Part shown: piece after piece, positions 1 through 7,481 of the stretch
Layout: every line of letters starts with the position of its first letter
Position numbering within the stretch: the stretch's first letter is position 1
From: Trichococcus shcherbakoviae
GTDB taxonomy: Bacteria > Bacillota > Bacilli > Lactobacillales > Aerococcaceae
Reading direction: 5' to 3'
Assembly (NCBI RefSeq): GCF_963666195.1
Contig: NZ_OY762653.1
Location: 2,220,501 to 2,284,500, forward strand
DNA: 64,000 bases
Notes under the pieces: model-generated
Seen by the model: the letters and a program-made list of their open reading frames with translations, nothing else
Databases searched by the model: none
What the model was told of the DNA's origin: nothing
Translations under genes and position numbers: made by a program

Positions 1-545
1 CAAATGATGAATCGGGGGAATACGCGAAAGCAATCGAAATGCTTTACGGGCTGTCCTACACCATCAAAATGAGCAGCAAAAGCGGCAATGCCCCGGCGGA
101 TTTCTTCGAATATGTCGTTCCGCCATTGGAGGGCCTCTGGTGGACGGAGCTTGATCGCCCCTTTGACACGAGCCAAAAGGACAAATTGATCTGGACAGCG
201 ATAATCCGGCAGCCGGAATTTGTCACTGATGAGGTATTCCGATGGGCCGTTGAGGGATTGAAGAAAAAGAAACCGGCGCTTGACCTCACTAAGGCGAGGT
301 TGGCGGAGTTCACAGAAGGGCTTTGCGTTCAGATGCTGCATATGGGTCCCTATGATACGGAAGCAGTGACTGTCAAGGCTATCGACGACTTTGCTGCGTC
401 CAAGGGATACGTCAATGCCATTTCGGAAGTAAGTCCGGATGGCACAATCCGTAGGCACCATGAAATTTACCTGAACGATGCGCGCAGAGTCGCTCCGGAA
501 AAGATGAAGACAGTCGTCCGCCATCCGATCAGGATGAAAATGTAA
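1..545 (+). CDS. GyrI-like small-molecule-binding domain protein (5' end missing)
   Basis: The reading frame is already open at the left edge: the codons before the first internal ATG (position 39) read NDESGEYAKAIEMLYGLSY, which is the usual N-terminal part of this family (a GDPNDESGEYAKA-type stretch), so the gene starts outside the window. About 180 residues are visible. The GyrI/effector-binding fold binds small molecules; stand-alone members are thought to be soluble cytoplasmic ligand binders or hydrolases, but no substrate can be read here. The PPLEGLWW stretch and C-terminal region are typical. A hairpin terminator follows directly. It is the first of three GyrI-like proteins in this window (others near 17.2 and 42.7 kb). 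Confidence 0.85.
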   Translation, partial: NDESGEYAKAIEMLYGLSYTIKMSSKSGNAPADFFEYVVPPLEGLWWTELDRPFDTSQKDKLIWTAIIRQPEFVTDEVFRWAVEGLKKKKPALDLTKARLAEFTEGLCVQMLHMGPYDTEAVTVKAIDDFAASKGYVNAISEVSPDGTIRRHHEIYLNDARRVAPEKMKTVVRHPIRMKM

Positions 546-583
546 AATGGATCGTGAAATGAAATCACGTTGTCGTATGATTT

Positions 584-618
584 GCTCTAGCCTGTTACCG
601 CAGTCCTAGAGCTTTTTT
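584..618 (+). terminator. rho-independent terminator
   Basis: Arms GCTCTAG (584-590) and CTAGAGC (606-612) are followed by six T. It ends transcription of the GyrI-like gene. Confidence 0.7.
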
Positions 619-734
619 CTTATCATAATCATAAAATGAAAAATGCTCTTTCGTTGTCATGGACTGCGACGTCTTCAAGAAAAGGCAGATTTCCGGTTGC
701 CCTCACAGCATCATTTAGCCAAGGAGGAATTGTA

Positions 735-1508
735 TTGGAAAAGCTACTTCGGAAATATTATTTGAGCTCCTTTTATGTTATTACATTCCTATTCAGCATT
801 TTTTTGTTAACCTTACATTTTATATTCCGAGCTGCAGGGAACTACTCTGTTTCCTTCACCCAATTGTCACCCGCACTTGCGGTGGTTGCTGTGTCCTTGA
901 TATTAAAGGACAAAATGATCATCAAGGATATAAGGAACCATTTTCGTGTGGATAGGACTGTTATGAAATGGCTGATACTTGCCATTGCTGTCCCGGCCAT
1001 GTGCATCATCGTCAGCAGTTTCATACTGTCGTATTATGAAGTAGGCTTTGTCTCTTGGGAAGGCGATGCATTGTTCTATATACTGAATATAGTTGCGATG
1101 CTGATCGGTTGCGCGGCAGAAGAAATAGGTTGGCGCGGGTTTCTGTTGCCGAACCTGCAAAAAAAGTATACACCGTTTACCAGCAGTGTGATCGTGGGAA
1201 TCCTGTGGGGCGTTTGGCATTTGAACTTTACTGGTGGCCTTTTTGGGTTCGTTTTGTATACGATCACCATCATCGAGATGTCTATTTTGATGTCTTGGCT
1301 GTACAACAAAACAGCTGGGAATCTTGTGCTCATGACTGTTTGGCACTTTACTTTCAATGCTACCTCGCATATGTTCTTATGGGACAGGTTCACCCTACAG
1401 TTGTTTGCGATTGAGAGTATAGTTTTCGGTATTCTTTGTCTATTCCTGTTTGTTGCCGAGAGAAATTCCTCTTTCTTTAAAAGCAGTGCTGGGAGCATCC
1501 AAGTATGA
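735..1508 (+). CDS. CPBP family intramembrane metalloprotease
   Basis: This is a polytopic membrane protein of the CPBP (Rce1/Abi-like) family, glutamate intramembrane proteases. All three motifs are present: EEIGWR (EExxxR), a WGVWH segment (the usual FxxxH) and HFTFN (HxxxN). I place the start at the TTG at 735 because AAGGAGGA lies 7 bases upstream; an ATG at 636 in the same frame has no good ribosome binding site. That gives 257 residues with several hydrophobic segments. The stop overlaps the next start (ATGA), so the two genes are probably translationally coupled. In Gram-positive bacteria such proteins are often tied to peptide processing or bacteriocin self-immunity, but no peptide gene is seen nearby. 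Confidence 0.85.
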   Translation: MEKLLRKYYLSSFYVITFLFSIFLLTLHFIFRAAGNYSVSFTQLSPALAVVAVSLILKDKMIIKDIRNHFRVDRTVMKWLILAIAVPAMCIIVSSFILSYYEVGFVSWEGDALFYILNIVAMLIGCAAEEIGWRGFLLPNLQKKYTPFTSSVIVGILWGVWHLNFTGGLFGFVLYTITIIEMSILMSWLYNKTAGNLVLMTVWHFTFNATSHMFLWDRFTLQLFAIESIVFGILCLFLFVAERNSSFFKSSAGSIQV

Positions 1509-2578
1509 AAAACATACATTTCAAAGGAAAAACAGTAAAAATAGCGCTGATAAGCATGATGCTGTTAATCGGCGTTATTTCAATAGGCTCGATGGGTTAC
1601 GTCAAAACGAACTATGATGAAAGTTTTTCCAGGGTCGACAAACCGGATCCTAAATATTCGGGCTATCTCAGATACAGCGATGTGGCGGATGCATATGATC
1701 GCACGGAGATCGCGTTCGAATCAAGCGGAAATATTTTGAAAGGCCATGTCTATGGCAGCGAAAATGATAAAGGCTTAGTCGTCATTTCTGCTGGTTTGGG
1801 ATTCGGTGCAGAAAACTATCTGGCAGAAACGATGTATTTCGTTGATAACGGATGGCGCGTTTTGACCTTCGACAATACCGGGACACACGAAAGCGAAGGC
1901 GAGAGCACGATGGGCCCTTCGCAATCCTTGCTGGATTTGGATGCTGCCTTGACGTACATTCAAGGCGAGCAACGATTAAACAATTTACCTGTCATGCTAT
2001 ATGGACATAGCTGGGGAGGCTATGCGGTCACCGCAATTTTGGATTACGGCTTTGATATTGCTGCAGTCGCCAGCATCGCTGGATTCAATTCGCCCATTGA
2101 ACTATTAAATGAGCAGTCGGACAGCCTGTTAGGGGCATTTTCCCCACTAGCCTATCCTTTCCTGTGGATATATCAGAATATGCTTTTCGGCAACACTGCC
2201 TGGGTTACAGCTACCAACGGCATAAATGGTACGGATACTCCGGTCATGATTATCCATGGCGTCGAAGATGAAGTGATAGCATACGACGGAGCGAGCATCA
2301 TTGCCCATCGTGACGAAATAATCAATCCTAACGTTATTTATAAAACTAGCAGTGCAGAAAATTATGATGGACACAACAATCTATTCGAATCCGATGCCGC
2401 AAGCGAATATGCTAAAGCAAAAAATCTGGAATATAAGGAGATATACGATCGCTATGACGGGGAAATCCCAGATGACATCAAGGCGGAATATTACGAAAGT
2501 GTCTACAGATTCCGGACGAGTGAGTTGGATCTGGACTTCATGGATGAGATCAATTTCTTTTTTGAGGAGCAACAATGA
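1505..2578 (+). CDS. membrane-anchored alpha/beta hydrolase
   Basis: The 357-residue protein begins with a hydrophobic signal or anchor segment (about residues 11-30) and then an alpha/beta hydrolase domain, so the enzyme probably faces outside. The nucleophile elbow is GHSWGG with Ser169; the acid is likely Asp255 in HGVEDEV and the base His290 in YDGHNN. Fold and triad fit serine hydrolases of the prolyl-oligopeptidase or dienelactone hydrolase type; the substrate is unknown. The start codon overlaps the stop of the CPBP protease gene, so both are likely made together. The C-terminal tail after the catalytic His is acidic and unusually long (about 65 residues). Confidence 0.85.
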   Translation: MKNIHFKGKTVKIALISMMLLIGVISIGSMGYVKTNYDESFSRVDKPDPKYSGYLRYSDVADAYDRTEIAFESSGNILKGHVYGSENDKGLVVISAGLGFGAENYLAETMYFVDNGWRVLTFDNTGTHESEGESTMGPSQSLLDLDAALTYIQGEQRLNNLPVMLYGHSWGGYAVTAILDYGFDIAAVASIAGFNSPIELLNEQSDSLLGAFSPLAYPFLWIYQNMLFGNTAWVTATNGINGTDTPVMIIHGVEDEVIAYDGASIIAHRDEIINPNVIYKTSSAENYDGHNNLFESDAASEYAKAKNLEYKEIYDRYDGEIPDDIKAEYYESVYRFRTSELDLDFMDEINFFFEEQQ

Positions 2579-2614
2579 TTTCTGAATTATTTTGCTATAT
2601 GGAAAATAAAACGC

Positions 2615-2645
2615 TTCCCTTGAAGTGCACTCCAAGGTGTATACT
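2615..2645 (+). promoter_or_regulatory. MerR-type promoter with 19-bp spacer
   Basis: Between a -35-like TTCCCT (2615-2620) and a -10 TATACT (2640-2645) lies a 19-bp spacer holding the dyad CTTGAAGTGCACTCCAAG (2619-2636). An overlong spacer with a central dyad is the hallmark of promoters activated by MerR-family proteins, and this dyad resembles those of the AdhR-like subgroup that controls reductases in Bacillota. It precedes an SDR gene. No MerR gene is in the window. Confidence 0.6.
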
Positions 2646-2731
2646 TCTGTTGGTAATGCGAGTGGCGCCATTTTGATTAGCAAAAAGGCGCAATGATCAA
2701 AATAAACAGCTTCGGAAAGGAAGGAAATAAT

Positions 2732-3565
2732 ATGACAACATGGTTGATTACAGGCTGTTCCAGCGGCATCGGCAGAGGAATCGCAAAAGCAGTTTTAAAA
2801 CATGGGGATAACGCGATAGTGACTGCACGGAACATTTCCACGGTGGCGGATATCGTCGAAAATTATCCCGACACTGCTATTGCGGTGCCTTTGGATATAA
2901 CGAATAAAGAAAGTATTGCAGATGCCGTGAAAGCGGCAGCCGATAATTTTGGCGGAATTGATATCTTGGTCAACAATGCAGGATACGGCTACCGCTCGTC
3001 CGTCGAAGAAGGCGAGGAAGAAAGTGTGAATCTCTTGTTCAATACGAACTTCTTCGGCCCGATTGAATTGATCAAGCAAGTATTGCCATACATGCGTGCA
3101 CAGAAAAACGGCGCCATACTCAATGTTTCCTCGATTGCTGCCGCCCGCTCAGGTGTCGGCTCCGGCTACTATGCAGCATCCAAGGCCGCTTTGGAATTGA
3201 TGACGGACGGCTTGATGAAGGAAGTCGCTCCGTTGGGGATCAAAGTAATGACCGTGGAACCAGGCGCATTCCGGACCAAATTCTACGACACTTCCCTGAA
3301 AGGGACCCAGAAGCAGATCGAAGATTATGCCGAAACTGCTTGAAAAACCAGAAAAGAGAACATCGTCGACAACCAGGACCAACCCGGCGATCCCGACAAG
3401 GCGGGGGAAGTCATCTACGAAACCATGAAGAAAGAAAATCTTCCGAAACGGTTATTGCTTGGTTCGGATGCAGTGAAAATCGTATCCGCCGAGATGAAGG
3501 AAAGGTTGCAGGAGATCGAGGATTGGAGCGCCGTCAGTAAACAGACAGACTACTGAATTGGGTTG
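2732..3565 (+). pseudogene. short-chain dehydrogenase/reductase interrupted by in-frame TGA
   Basis: A classical SDR: cofactor loop TGCSSGIGRG at residues 8-17, NNAG, the catalytic Ser in NVSSIAAA and the YxxxK pair in YYAASKAA. The start at 2732 has GGAAAGGAAGG just upstream; an upstream ATG at 2693 does not. The frame meets TGA at 3341-3343 after 203 codons, but the same frame continues without a shift for 74 more codons (KTRKENIVDNQDQPGDPDKA, then a normal SDR tail) to a stop at 3563. Homologues have Gly at this spot (A-G-K), so a single GGA-to-TGA change explains it. The truncated product keeps the catalytic residues but loses the C-terminal substrate-side helices. It sits behind a MerR-type promoter and before an old-yellow-enzyme gene. 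Confidence 0.8.
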
Positions 3566-3594
3566 ATTGAAAATGTAAGAACATTGCAATGATG

Positions 3595-3644
3595 TAAGAC
3601 TGTGTAGATGGCCATATAAGCCTGATCCGCAGTCTTATTTGTTT
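3595..3644 (+). terminator. terminator-like hairpin after the broken SDR gene
   Basis: TAAGACTG (3595-3602) pairs with CAGTCTTA (3630-3637), followed by a T-rich stretch broken by one G. Confidence 0.45.
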
Positions 3645-3698
3645 GAGTGGTACCTACGGAGAAACTCAAAGCCAATCCTCTTGCAAAAGGAAGTGACT

Positions 3699-3726
3699 TA
3701 TAATAAAATATATGCATGCGCATGCA
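3699..3726 (+). promoter_or_regulatory. -10 box with adjoining 14-bp palindrome
   Basis: A TATAAT box (3699-3704) is followed eight bases later by the perfect palindrome TGCATGCGCATGCA (3713-3726), placed around the expected transcription start of the oxidoreductase gene. That position suits a repressor operator; the regulator is unknown. No convincing -35 box is visible. Confidence 0.45.
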
Positions 3727-3809
3727 ATTTGAAGCGGCCGAGCATTTTGTTAGGGAATTTCTGGCAAGCTCGGTAGAATGAAATAAAGCGATCCAAGGGA
3801 GAGAAAAAT

Positions 3810-4916
3810 ATGTCAACAATGAACAGCAAACTGACTTTCAAACGCGGCCTTGAACTTAAAAACCGCATCATGATGGCACCGATGACGACGAAGATGAGTT
3901 TCTATGATGGGGTAGTGACATCCGACGAAATCAATTACTATGCGCTTCGTTCCGGTGAAATAGGTGCGGTCATCACAGGCGCTGCAAATGTTCAGAACGA
4001 CGGTAAAGGTTGGGAAGGCGAATTGAGCGTCGCTTCCGATGTGTTCATTCCGGGTTTGAGTAAATTGGCTTCTGCCATCAAGAAAAATGGCACTAAAGCC
4101 ATCCTGCAGATTTTCCACGGTGGCCGCATGACGGATTCAAGCGTATTGAGAGGCGTTCAGCCAGTAGCGCCAAGTGCGATTGCTGCCGAAAGACCGAATG
4201 CCGAAACGCCAAGAGCATTGGCAGATGACGAAATACTTGATCTGATCGAAAACTTTAAAGCCGCGACTCGCCGCGCGATTGAAGCCGGTTTTGACGGTGT
4301 GGAACTGCATGGTGCAAATACTTATTTGTTGCAACAATTCTTCTCGCCGCACTCCAACCGCAGGGACGACGAATGGGGCGGCACCCTGGAAAATCGGTTC
4401 AGTTTCATCGACAAATTGGTTGATGAAGTGACAGCAACCGTGGATGAATCGGGCGCCGAAAACTTTATCGTCGGCTACCGCTTTTCCCCTGAAGAATACG
4501 AAAATCCTGGAATCCGTTTTTCGGATACGCTCTTCCTTGTGGACCAATTAGCCGATAAAGGTTTGGATTATCTGCATATTTCCTTGAGGGACCGTCAACT
4601 GGTTTCCGTTTCTGAAGATCATAAAGAGAAAAGCATGATGGCGTACATCCATGAGCAAATTAACGGACGTGTGCCGTTGGTCGGTGTCGGCGATGTCCGC
4701 ACGAGCGAAGACGCGGAGCAAGTATTGGAAAATGCGGAGCTTGTTGCCGTTGGACGTGCATTGCTGATCGATCCACATTGGGGTGCGAAAGCCCTCGACA
4801 AAAAGGATGATCTGATTCGCCAAGAAATATCCAGCTACGACCGCGAAGAACTGTTCCTTGCGAACGGCGTCTGGGGTTTCATGGAATTCATGATGCCGGA
4901 CCGTTTGGGAAAATAA
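3810..4916 (+). CDS. NADH-dependent flavin oxidoreductase, old yellow enzyme family
   Basis: A 368-residue FMN-dependent TIM-barrel oxidoreductase. The N-terminus (LELKNRIMMAPMTT) and the ELHGANTYLLQQFFSPHSNRR segment, with catalytic HGAN and the SPxxNxRxDxWGG stretch, are diagnostic of the OYE/NADH:flavin oxidoreductase family, which reduces activated C=C bonds or nitro groups. GVGDVRTSEDAEQVL and VAVGRALL near the C-terminus form the phosphate-binding end of the barrel. No C-terminal FeS/pyridine-nucleotide domain is present, so it is the short single-domain type. GGGAGAG lies before the ATG. A palindrome near the promoter suggests repression, perhaps by an electrophile sensor. Confidence 0.92.
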   Translation: MSTMNSKLTFKRGLELKNRIMMAPMTTKMSFYDGVVTSDEINYYALRSGEIGAVITGAANVQNDGKGWEGELSVASDVFIPGLSKLASAIKKNGTKAILQIFHGGRMTDSSVLRGVQPVAPSAIAAERPNAETPRALADDEILDLIENFKAATRRAIEAGFDGVELHGANTYLLQQFFSPHSNRRDDEWGGTLENRFSFIDKLVDEVTATVDESGAENFIVGYRFSPEEYENPGIRFSDTLFLVDQLADKGLDYLHISLRDRQLVSVSEDHKEKSMMAYIHEQINGRVPLVGVGDVRTSEDAEQVLENAELVAVGRALLIDPHWGAKALDKKDDLIRQEISSYDREELFLANGVWGFMEFMMPDRLGK

Positions 4917-4927
4917 GCAATTAGTTA

Positions 4928-4972
4928 GACCATACAGACTTCCTGGAATGGAAGTTCTGTGTGGTCTTTTTT
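4928..4972 (+). terminator. rho-independent terminator
   Basis: A long stem (AGACCA-ACAGACTTCC against GGAAGTTCTGTGTGGTCT) ends in a T run, just after the flavin oxidoreductase gene. Confidence 0.85.
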
Positions 4973-5017
4973 GCGTTGTGTCAGGTGAAGCTGTACACGA
5001 TTCCGGGGCTGATGATA

Positions 5018-5026
5018 TGTTATAAT
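5018..5026 (+). promoter_or_regulatory. extended -10 promoter
   Basis: TGTTATAAT is a perfect TGn-extended -10 box about 90 bases before the lipoprotein gene. No clear -35 box is needed for this class. Confidence 0.5.
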
Positions 5027-5117
5027 GAGGTCGAAAAAGAACGGTTACAAAGTGCGTAGGACAGTCGATTGTCTTCCTTAATCCATAGGCTTTTGTCAGT
5101 CCAAGGAGGGACTTCAG

Positions 5118-5717
5118 ATGATCAAAAATAACAAACGCCAGTACAAGTTTTTCCTCATCATGACCATGTTTTTGTTTATCTTTTCGGGCTGCGGTTCATC
5201 GAGCGACGAAACTGACTCATCTTCAGATCCGGAAGCGATCAGGGAGAGCCAAATCAGCGAACTGGAAAGCAGTGATCTGATCGCGAATGTGGATGCGTAT
5301 ACGGCTATCCAAGGCGTGCTAGCGGAATCAGCAGCTCCGACGCCAGCCAAAGTGTTCATCATCGAAAACGATGAATCCGTTGAGGAAGGGGCCGGAGAAA
5401 AGTACGTGTATTCACCGCACTATCTCGATTTGCCGGAAGAATTGCAGGCCAAGTCGGACGCCGAGATGAACGTGCTGGTGAGGCTTCGCAGCTATTACAT
5501 GGAGACGGGAACCTATTCAAATGAAGGGATCGCTTATACGCGCTACGTCCAAATAACCATCCTGGACAGGGCTGCCGGCACCATCATCCATGAGGAAACA
5601 ATGATCGGATCAGCTCCTTTCAGCATCAGTGAAGATCAATCAGCCGGTTATGGCTATGTGGCGGAATATCAGGTTTTGGATACAATCTTGTCATTTTTCG
5701 GGTATACGGAAGAATGA
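5118..5717 (+). CDS. secreted lipoprotein of unknown function
   Basis: The N-terminus has basic residues, a hydrophobic stretch and a lipobox ending FSGC (Cys near residue 27), followed by a Ser/Asp/Glu-rich linker. The mature protein would be lipid-anchored on the outer face of the membrane. The rest (about 150 residues) is acidic with several predicted beta strands; I do not recognise a named family. CAAGGAGGG seven bases before ATG supports the start. It appears monocistronic between its own extended -10 promoter and the DUF2703 gene. Confidence 0.8.
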   Translation: MIKNNKRQYKFFLIMTMFLFIFSGCGSSSDETDSSSDPEAIRESQISELESSDLIANVDAYTAIQGVLAESAAPTPAKVFIIENDESVEEGAGEKYVYSPHYLDLPEELQAKSDAEMNVLVRLRSYYMETGTYSNEGIAYTRYVQITILDRAAGTIIHEETMIGSAPFSISEDQSAGYGYVAEYQVLDTILSFFGYTEE

Positions 5718-5800
5718 AGATTTACATCGCGACTTATATCAATTCCGATCATAGGCAGAGTCAATTAATCGGGCCGTTCTCATGAAAGTGGAGGGAAATT

Positions 5801-6331
5801 ATGAGTAATAAAAAAGATGAATGTTCTTGCGGGGGTGATTGCTGCGCACAAAAACAAGAAAAAAAGAAAATTGACATCGATTTCTTGTATTTGGATTTAA
5901 ATACATGCAAAAGGTGTCAGGGGGCTGAAAGTAATTTGGATCGGGCCACAAATGAAGTTTCGGCAGTTTTGACATCCGCTGGCTATGGAGTGAGCGTAAA
6001 TAAAGTAAATATCTCATCACCTGAGTTGGCAATCAAATATGAATTTCTCAGTTCGCCAACGATAAGAATCAACGGTAATGACATCTCCTTGGATGTTACA
6101 GAAACTTCTTGCAAGGACTGCGGAGATATTTGCGGAGATTCTGTAGATTGCAGATCCTGGATATATGAAGGTATTGAACATCCTGAACCACCAAAAGAAA
6201 TGCTTGTGAATGCAATTCTGAAGGAAGTCTATGGAATGCATTCAGAATCTCCGAAATCCAAAAAGGAGTATGTATTGCCGGATAACCTAAGAGCATTCTT
6301 CACTGGGTCTGAAGCAAAGAAAGAGGAATGA
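5801..6331 (+). CDS. DUF2703 domain protein, cysteine-rich
   Basis: The 176-residue protein starts with a Cys cluster (CSCGGDCCAQ) and then a DUF2703 domain: DFLYLDLNTCKRCQG carries a CxxC at a thioredoxin-like active-site position, and further on TETSCKDCGDICGDSVDCR gives another set of Cys. SPTIRINGNDI resembles the cis-Pro loop of thioredoxin folds. This points to redox or metal-thiol chemistry in the cytoplasm; DUF2703 proteins have no settled function. GGAGGG lies upstream of the ATG. No metal resistance genes are adjacent. Confidence 0.75.
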   Translation: MSNKKDECSCGGDCCAQKQEKKKIDIDFLYLDLNTCKRCQGAESNLDRATNEVSAVLTSAGYGVSVNKVNISSPELAIKYEFLSSPTIRINGNDISLDVTETSCKDCGDICGDSVDCRSWIYEGIEHPEPPKEMLVNAILKEVYGMHSESPKSKKEYVLPDNLRAFFTGSEAKKEE

Positions 6332-6346
6332 GAAAAGCGGAGAACT

Positions 6347-6421
6347 ATGCCAAAAGTTACCATAAGTGGGGAAGCAAAGATGATTGATCAGGATGGATTA
6401 GCTTTATCTTCAATTTTGTAG
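6347..6421 (+). CDS. possible 24-residue peptide or gene remnant
   Basis: A short frame (MPKVTISGEAKMIDQDGL and six more residues) begins seven bases after a GGAG and ends in TAG. The start of the sequence looks like a natural protein N-terminus rather than random, so it may be the head of a truncated gene. There is no further support. Confidence 0.2.
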   Translation: MPKVTISGEAKMIDQDGLALSSIL

Positions 6422-6494
6422 CTTACAGAGGCGAATAAAAGTGGATAATCTAAAAAAGAGCGATTATCTATTTAAGGTAGTCCGGCTTGTGTTC

Positions 6495-6534
6495 ACATTT
6501 TGTCCGCAATACTGTTGGATTATGGACAAAATGT
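6495..6534. repeat. perfect 11-bp inverted repeat upstream of the HIT gene
   Basis: ACATTTTGTCC (6495-6505) and GGACAAAATGT (6524-6534) are exact reverse complements separated by 18 bases, and end 16 bases before a TATAAT box. The placement suits a regulator site or a pair of half-sites; no T run follows, so it is unlikely to be a terminator. Confidence 0.6.
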
Positions 6535-6550
6535 AGGCGCTTAAAAGTGC

Positions 6551-6556
6551 TATAAT
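6551..6556 (+). promoter_or_regulatory. -10 box of the HIT gene
   Basis: TATAAT 35 bases before the ATG. No convincing -35 hexamer at standard spacing is visible; the inverted repeat just upstream may bind an activator. Confidence 0.45.
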
Positions 6557-6590
6557 GAACCAGAAGAATATTTCTAGGAGGTCTGTGTTG

Positions 6591-7013
6591 ATGAAAGATG
6601 AAAATTGCGCCTATTGCATGGAAGGCGAAATGGTGTTGGCTTTCGGCTACCCTTGCTGTGAATTGCCTTACAGTAAAGTCTACGTTTTTAAAGAACAAAG
6701 CCACAAAGGCCGTGTGATTGTTGCCTATAAAGACCACGTGAGCGAATTGGTGAACATCACGGATGAGGAGCGCAACGGTTACTTCGCGGATATCGCCACA
6801 GTTGCGAACGCATTGCACAAAGCCTTCAGCCCTGAAAAAGTAAACTACGGCGCTTACGGCGATACCGGCAAACACCTGCACTTCCACTTGGTGCCAAAAT
6901 ACAAAGACGATGCCTTCGAATGGGGCTCGACATTCGACATGAACCCAGGCCGTGTGACCTTGACGGACGATGCGTACGAAGCATTAGCTGAAGAAATCCG
7001 CATCAATCTATAA
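6591..7013 (+). CDS. HIT family protein
   Basis: A 140-residue histidine-triad nucleotide-binding/hydrolase protein. The triad is KHLHFHLVPKY (HxHxH), and CAYCMEG near the N-terminus is typical of members with a zinc-binding CxxC. HIT enzymes cleave nucleoside phosphoramidates or dinucleotide polyphosphates in the cytoplasm; the exact substrate is not readable. The start at 6591 follows AGGAGG (6576-6581) by 9 bases; a TTG at 6588 is a close alternative, while the ATG at 6555 overlaps the -10 box and can be dismissed. Single-gene unit, closed by a terminator. Confidence 0.9.
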   Translation: MKDENCAYCMEGEMVLAFGYPCCELPYSKVYVFKEQSHKGRVIVAYKDHVSELVNITDEERNGYFADIATVANALHKAFSPEKVNYGAYGDTGKHLHFHLVPKYKDDAFEWGSTFDMNPGRVTLTDDAYEALAEEIRINL

Positions 7014-7039
7014 GGAAATGTAAAAATTCTCTTTCTAAG

Positions 7040-7071
7040 AAGCTGATTCCAAAAACGGAATCAGCTTTTTT
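7040..7071 (+). terminator. rho-independent terminator
   Basis: AGCTGATTCC and GGAATCAGCT form a perfect stem with loop AAAAAC and a T tail after the HIT gene. Confidence 0.9.
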
Positions 7072-7080
7072 GCGCGGACT

Positions 7081-7288
7081 CGTCGACTGTTGAGGGCAGG
7101 ATATTTGCGGAATAGCCGACAAGCGCTTCAGGCGTCGACTGTTGCGGAAAAAGTGAATGCGGAACAGTCAACATAAGCTGCGGCCGTCGACTATTGTCGG
7201 AAAAATGAAGGACGAACAGTCAACGGGTGCTCACTTCGTCGGCTGATCTCTAGGGAGCGGATGTGGAACAGCCGACAAGAGGTATAGA
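7081..7288. repeat. four tandem 52-bp inverted-repeat units
   Basis: Units begin at 7081, 7133, 7185 and 7237, exactly 52 bases apart. Each starts with CGTCGACTGTT or a variant (CGTCGGCTGAT in the fourth) and carries about 20 bases later the complement GGAACAGTCAAC or GGAACAGCCGAC, so each unit can fold into a hairpin. The spacer within and between arms is poorly conserved, while arms and period are kept. A fifth partial arm (AACAGCCGACAGAACG, 7298-7313) is out of register. No open frame runs through it, and the array is too short and too palindromic for CRISPR. Confidence 0.85.
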
Positions 7289-7289
7289 A

Positions 7290-7335
7290 AACGCATAAAC
7301 AGCCGACAGAACGCCCCATCGGCCGTTTGTGCGTT
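7290..7335. repeat. imperfect 17-bp inverted repeat ending the 52-bp array
   Basis: AACGCATAAACAGCCGA (7290-7306) pairs with TCGGCCGTTTGTGCGTT (7319-7335) with two mismatches. It borrows the last arm of the array as part of its own stem. No T run follows on the + strand. Confidence 0.6.
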
Positions 7336-7436
7336 TCAGCATTTTTTCTGCATACTGTACTGTTTGTTCCGCTCAAAAAGGGCACCGTTTCAGTTTGATT
7401 TGATTCGTAAAATTAGTAGGAGTCGGAGCGATGTTC

Positions 7437-7442
7437 TATAAT
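7437..7442 (+). promoter_or_regulatory. -10 box of the photolyase gene
   Basis: TATAAT within GGAGCGATGTTCTATAAT. Nearly the same stretch (GGAGCGGATGTTCTATAAT) precedes the gene at 25442, which suggests a shared promoter type. No standard -35 is visible. Confidence 0.5.
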
Positions 7443-7481
7443 AAGAATAACAACAAACGCACACAAATTGGGGGAAACCGG

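Noticed and set aside
3341-3343. Selenocysteine or other recoding at the in-frame TGA
   Set aside because: Homologues have Gly here, not Cys or Sec, and no SECIS-like hairpin follows directly. A plain nonsense change is simpler.
7081-7288. CRISPR array
   Set aside because: Only four units, arms are palindromic within each unit, and there is no constant repeat with unique spacers nor cas genes.
7431-7481. Upstream ATG start of the photolyase
   Set aside because: This ATG overlaps the TATAAT box and lacks a ribosome site; the start at 7482 has one.
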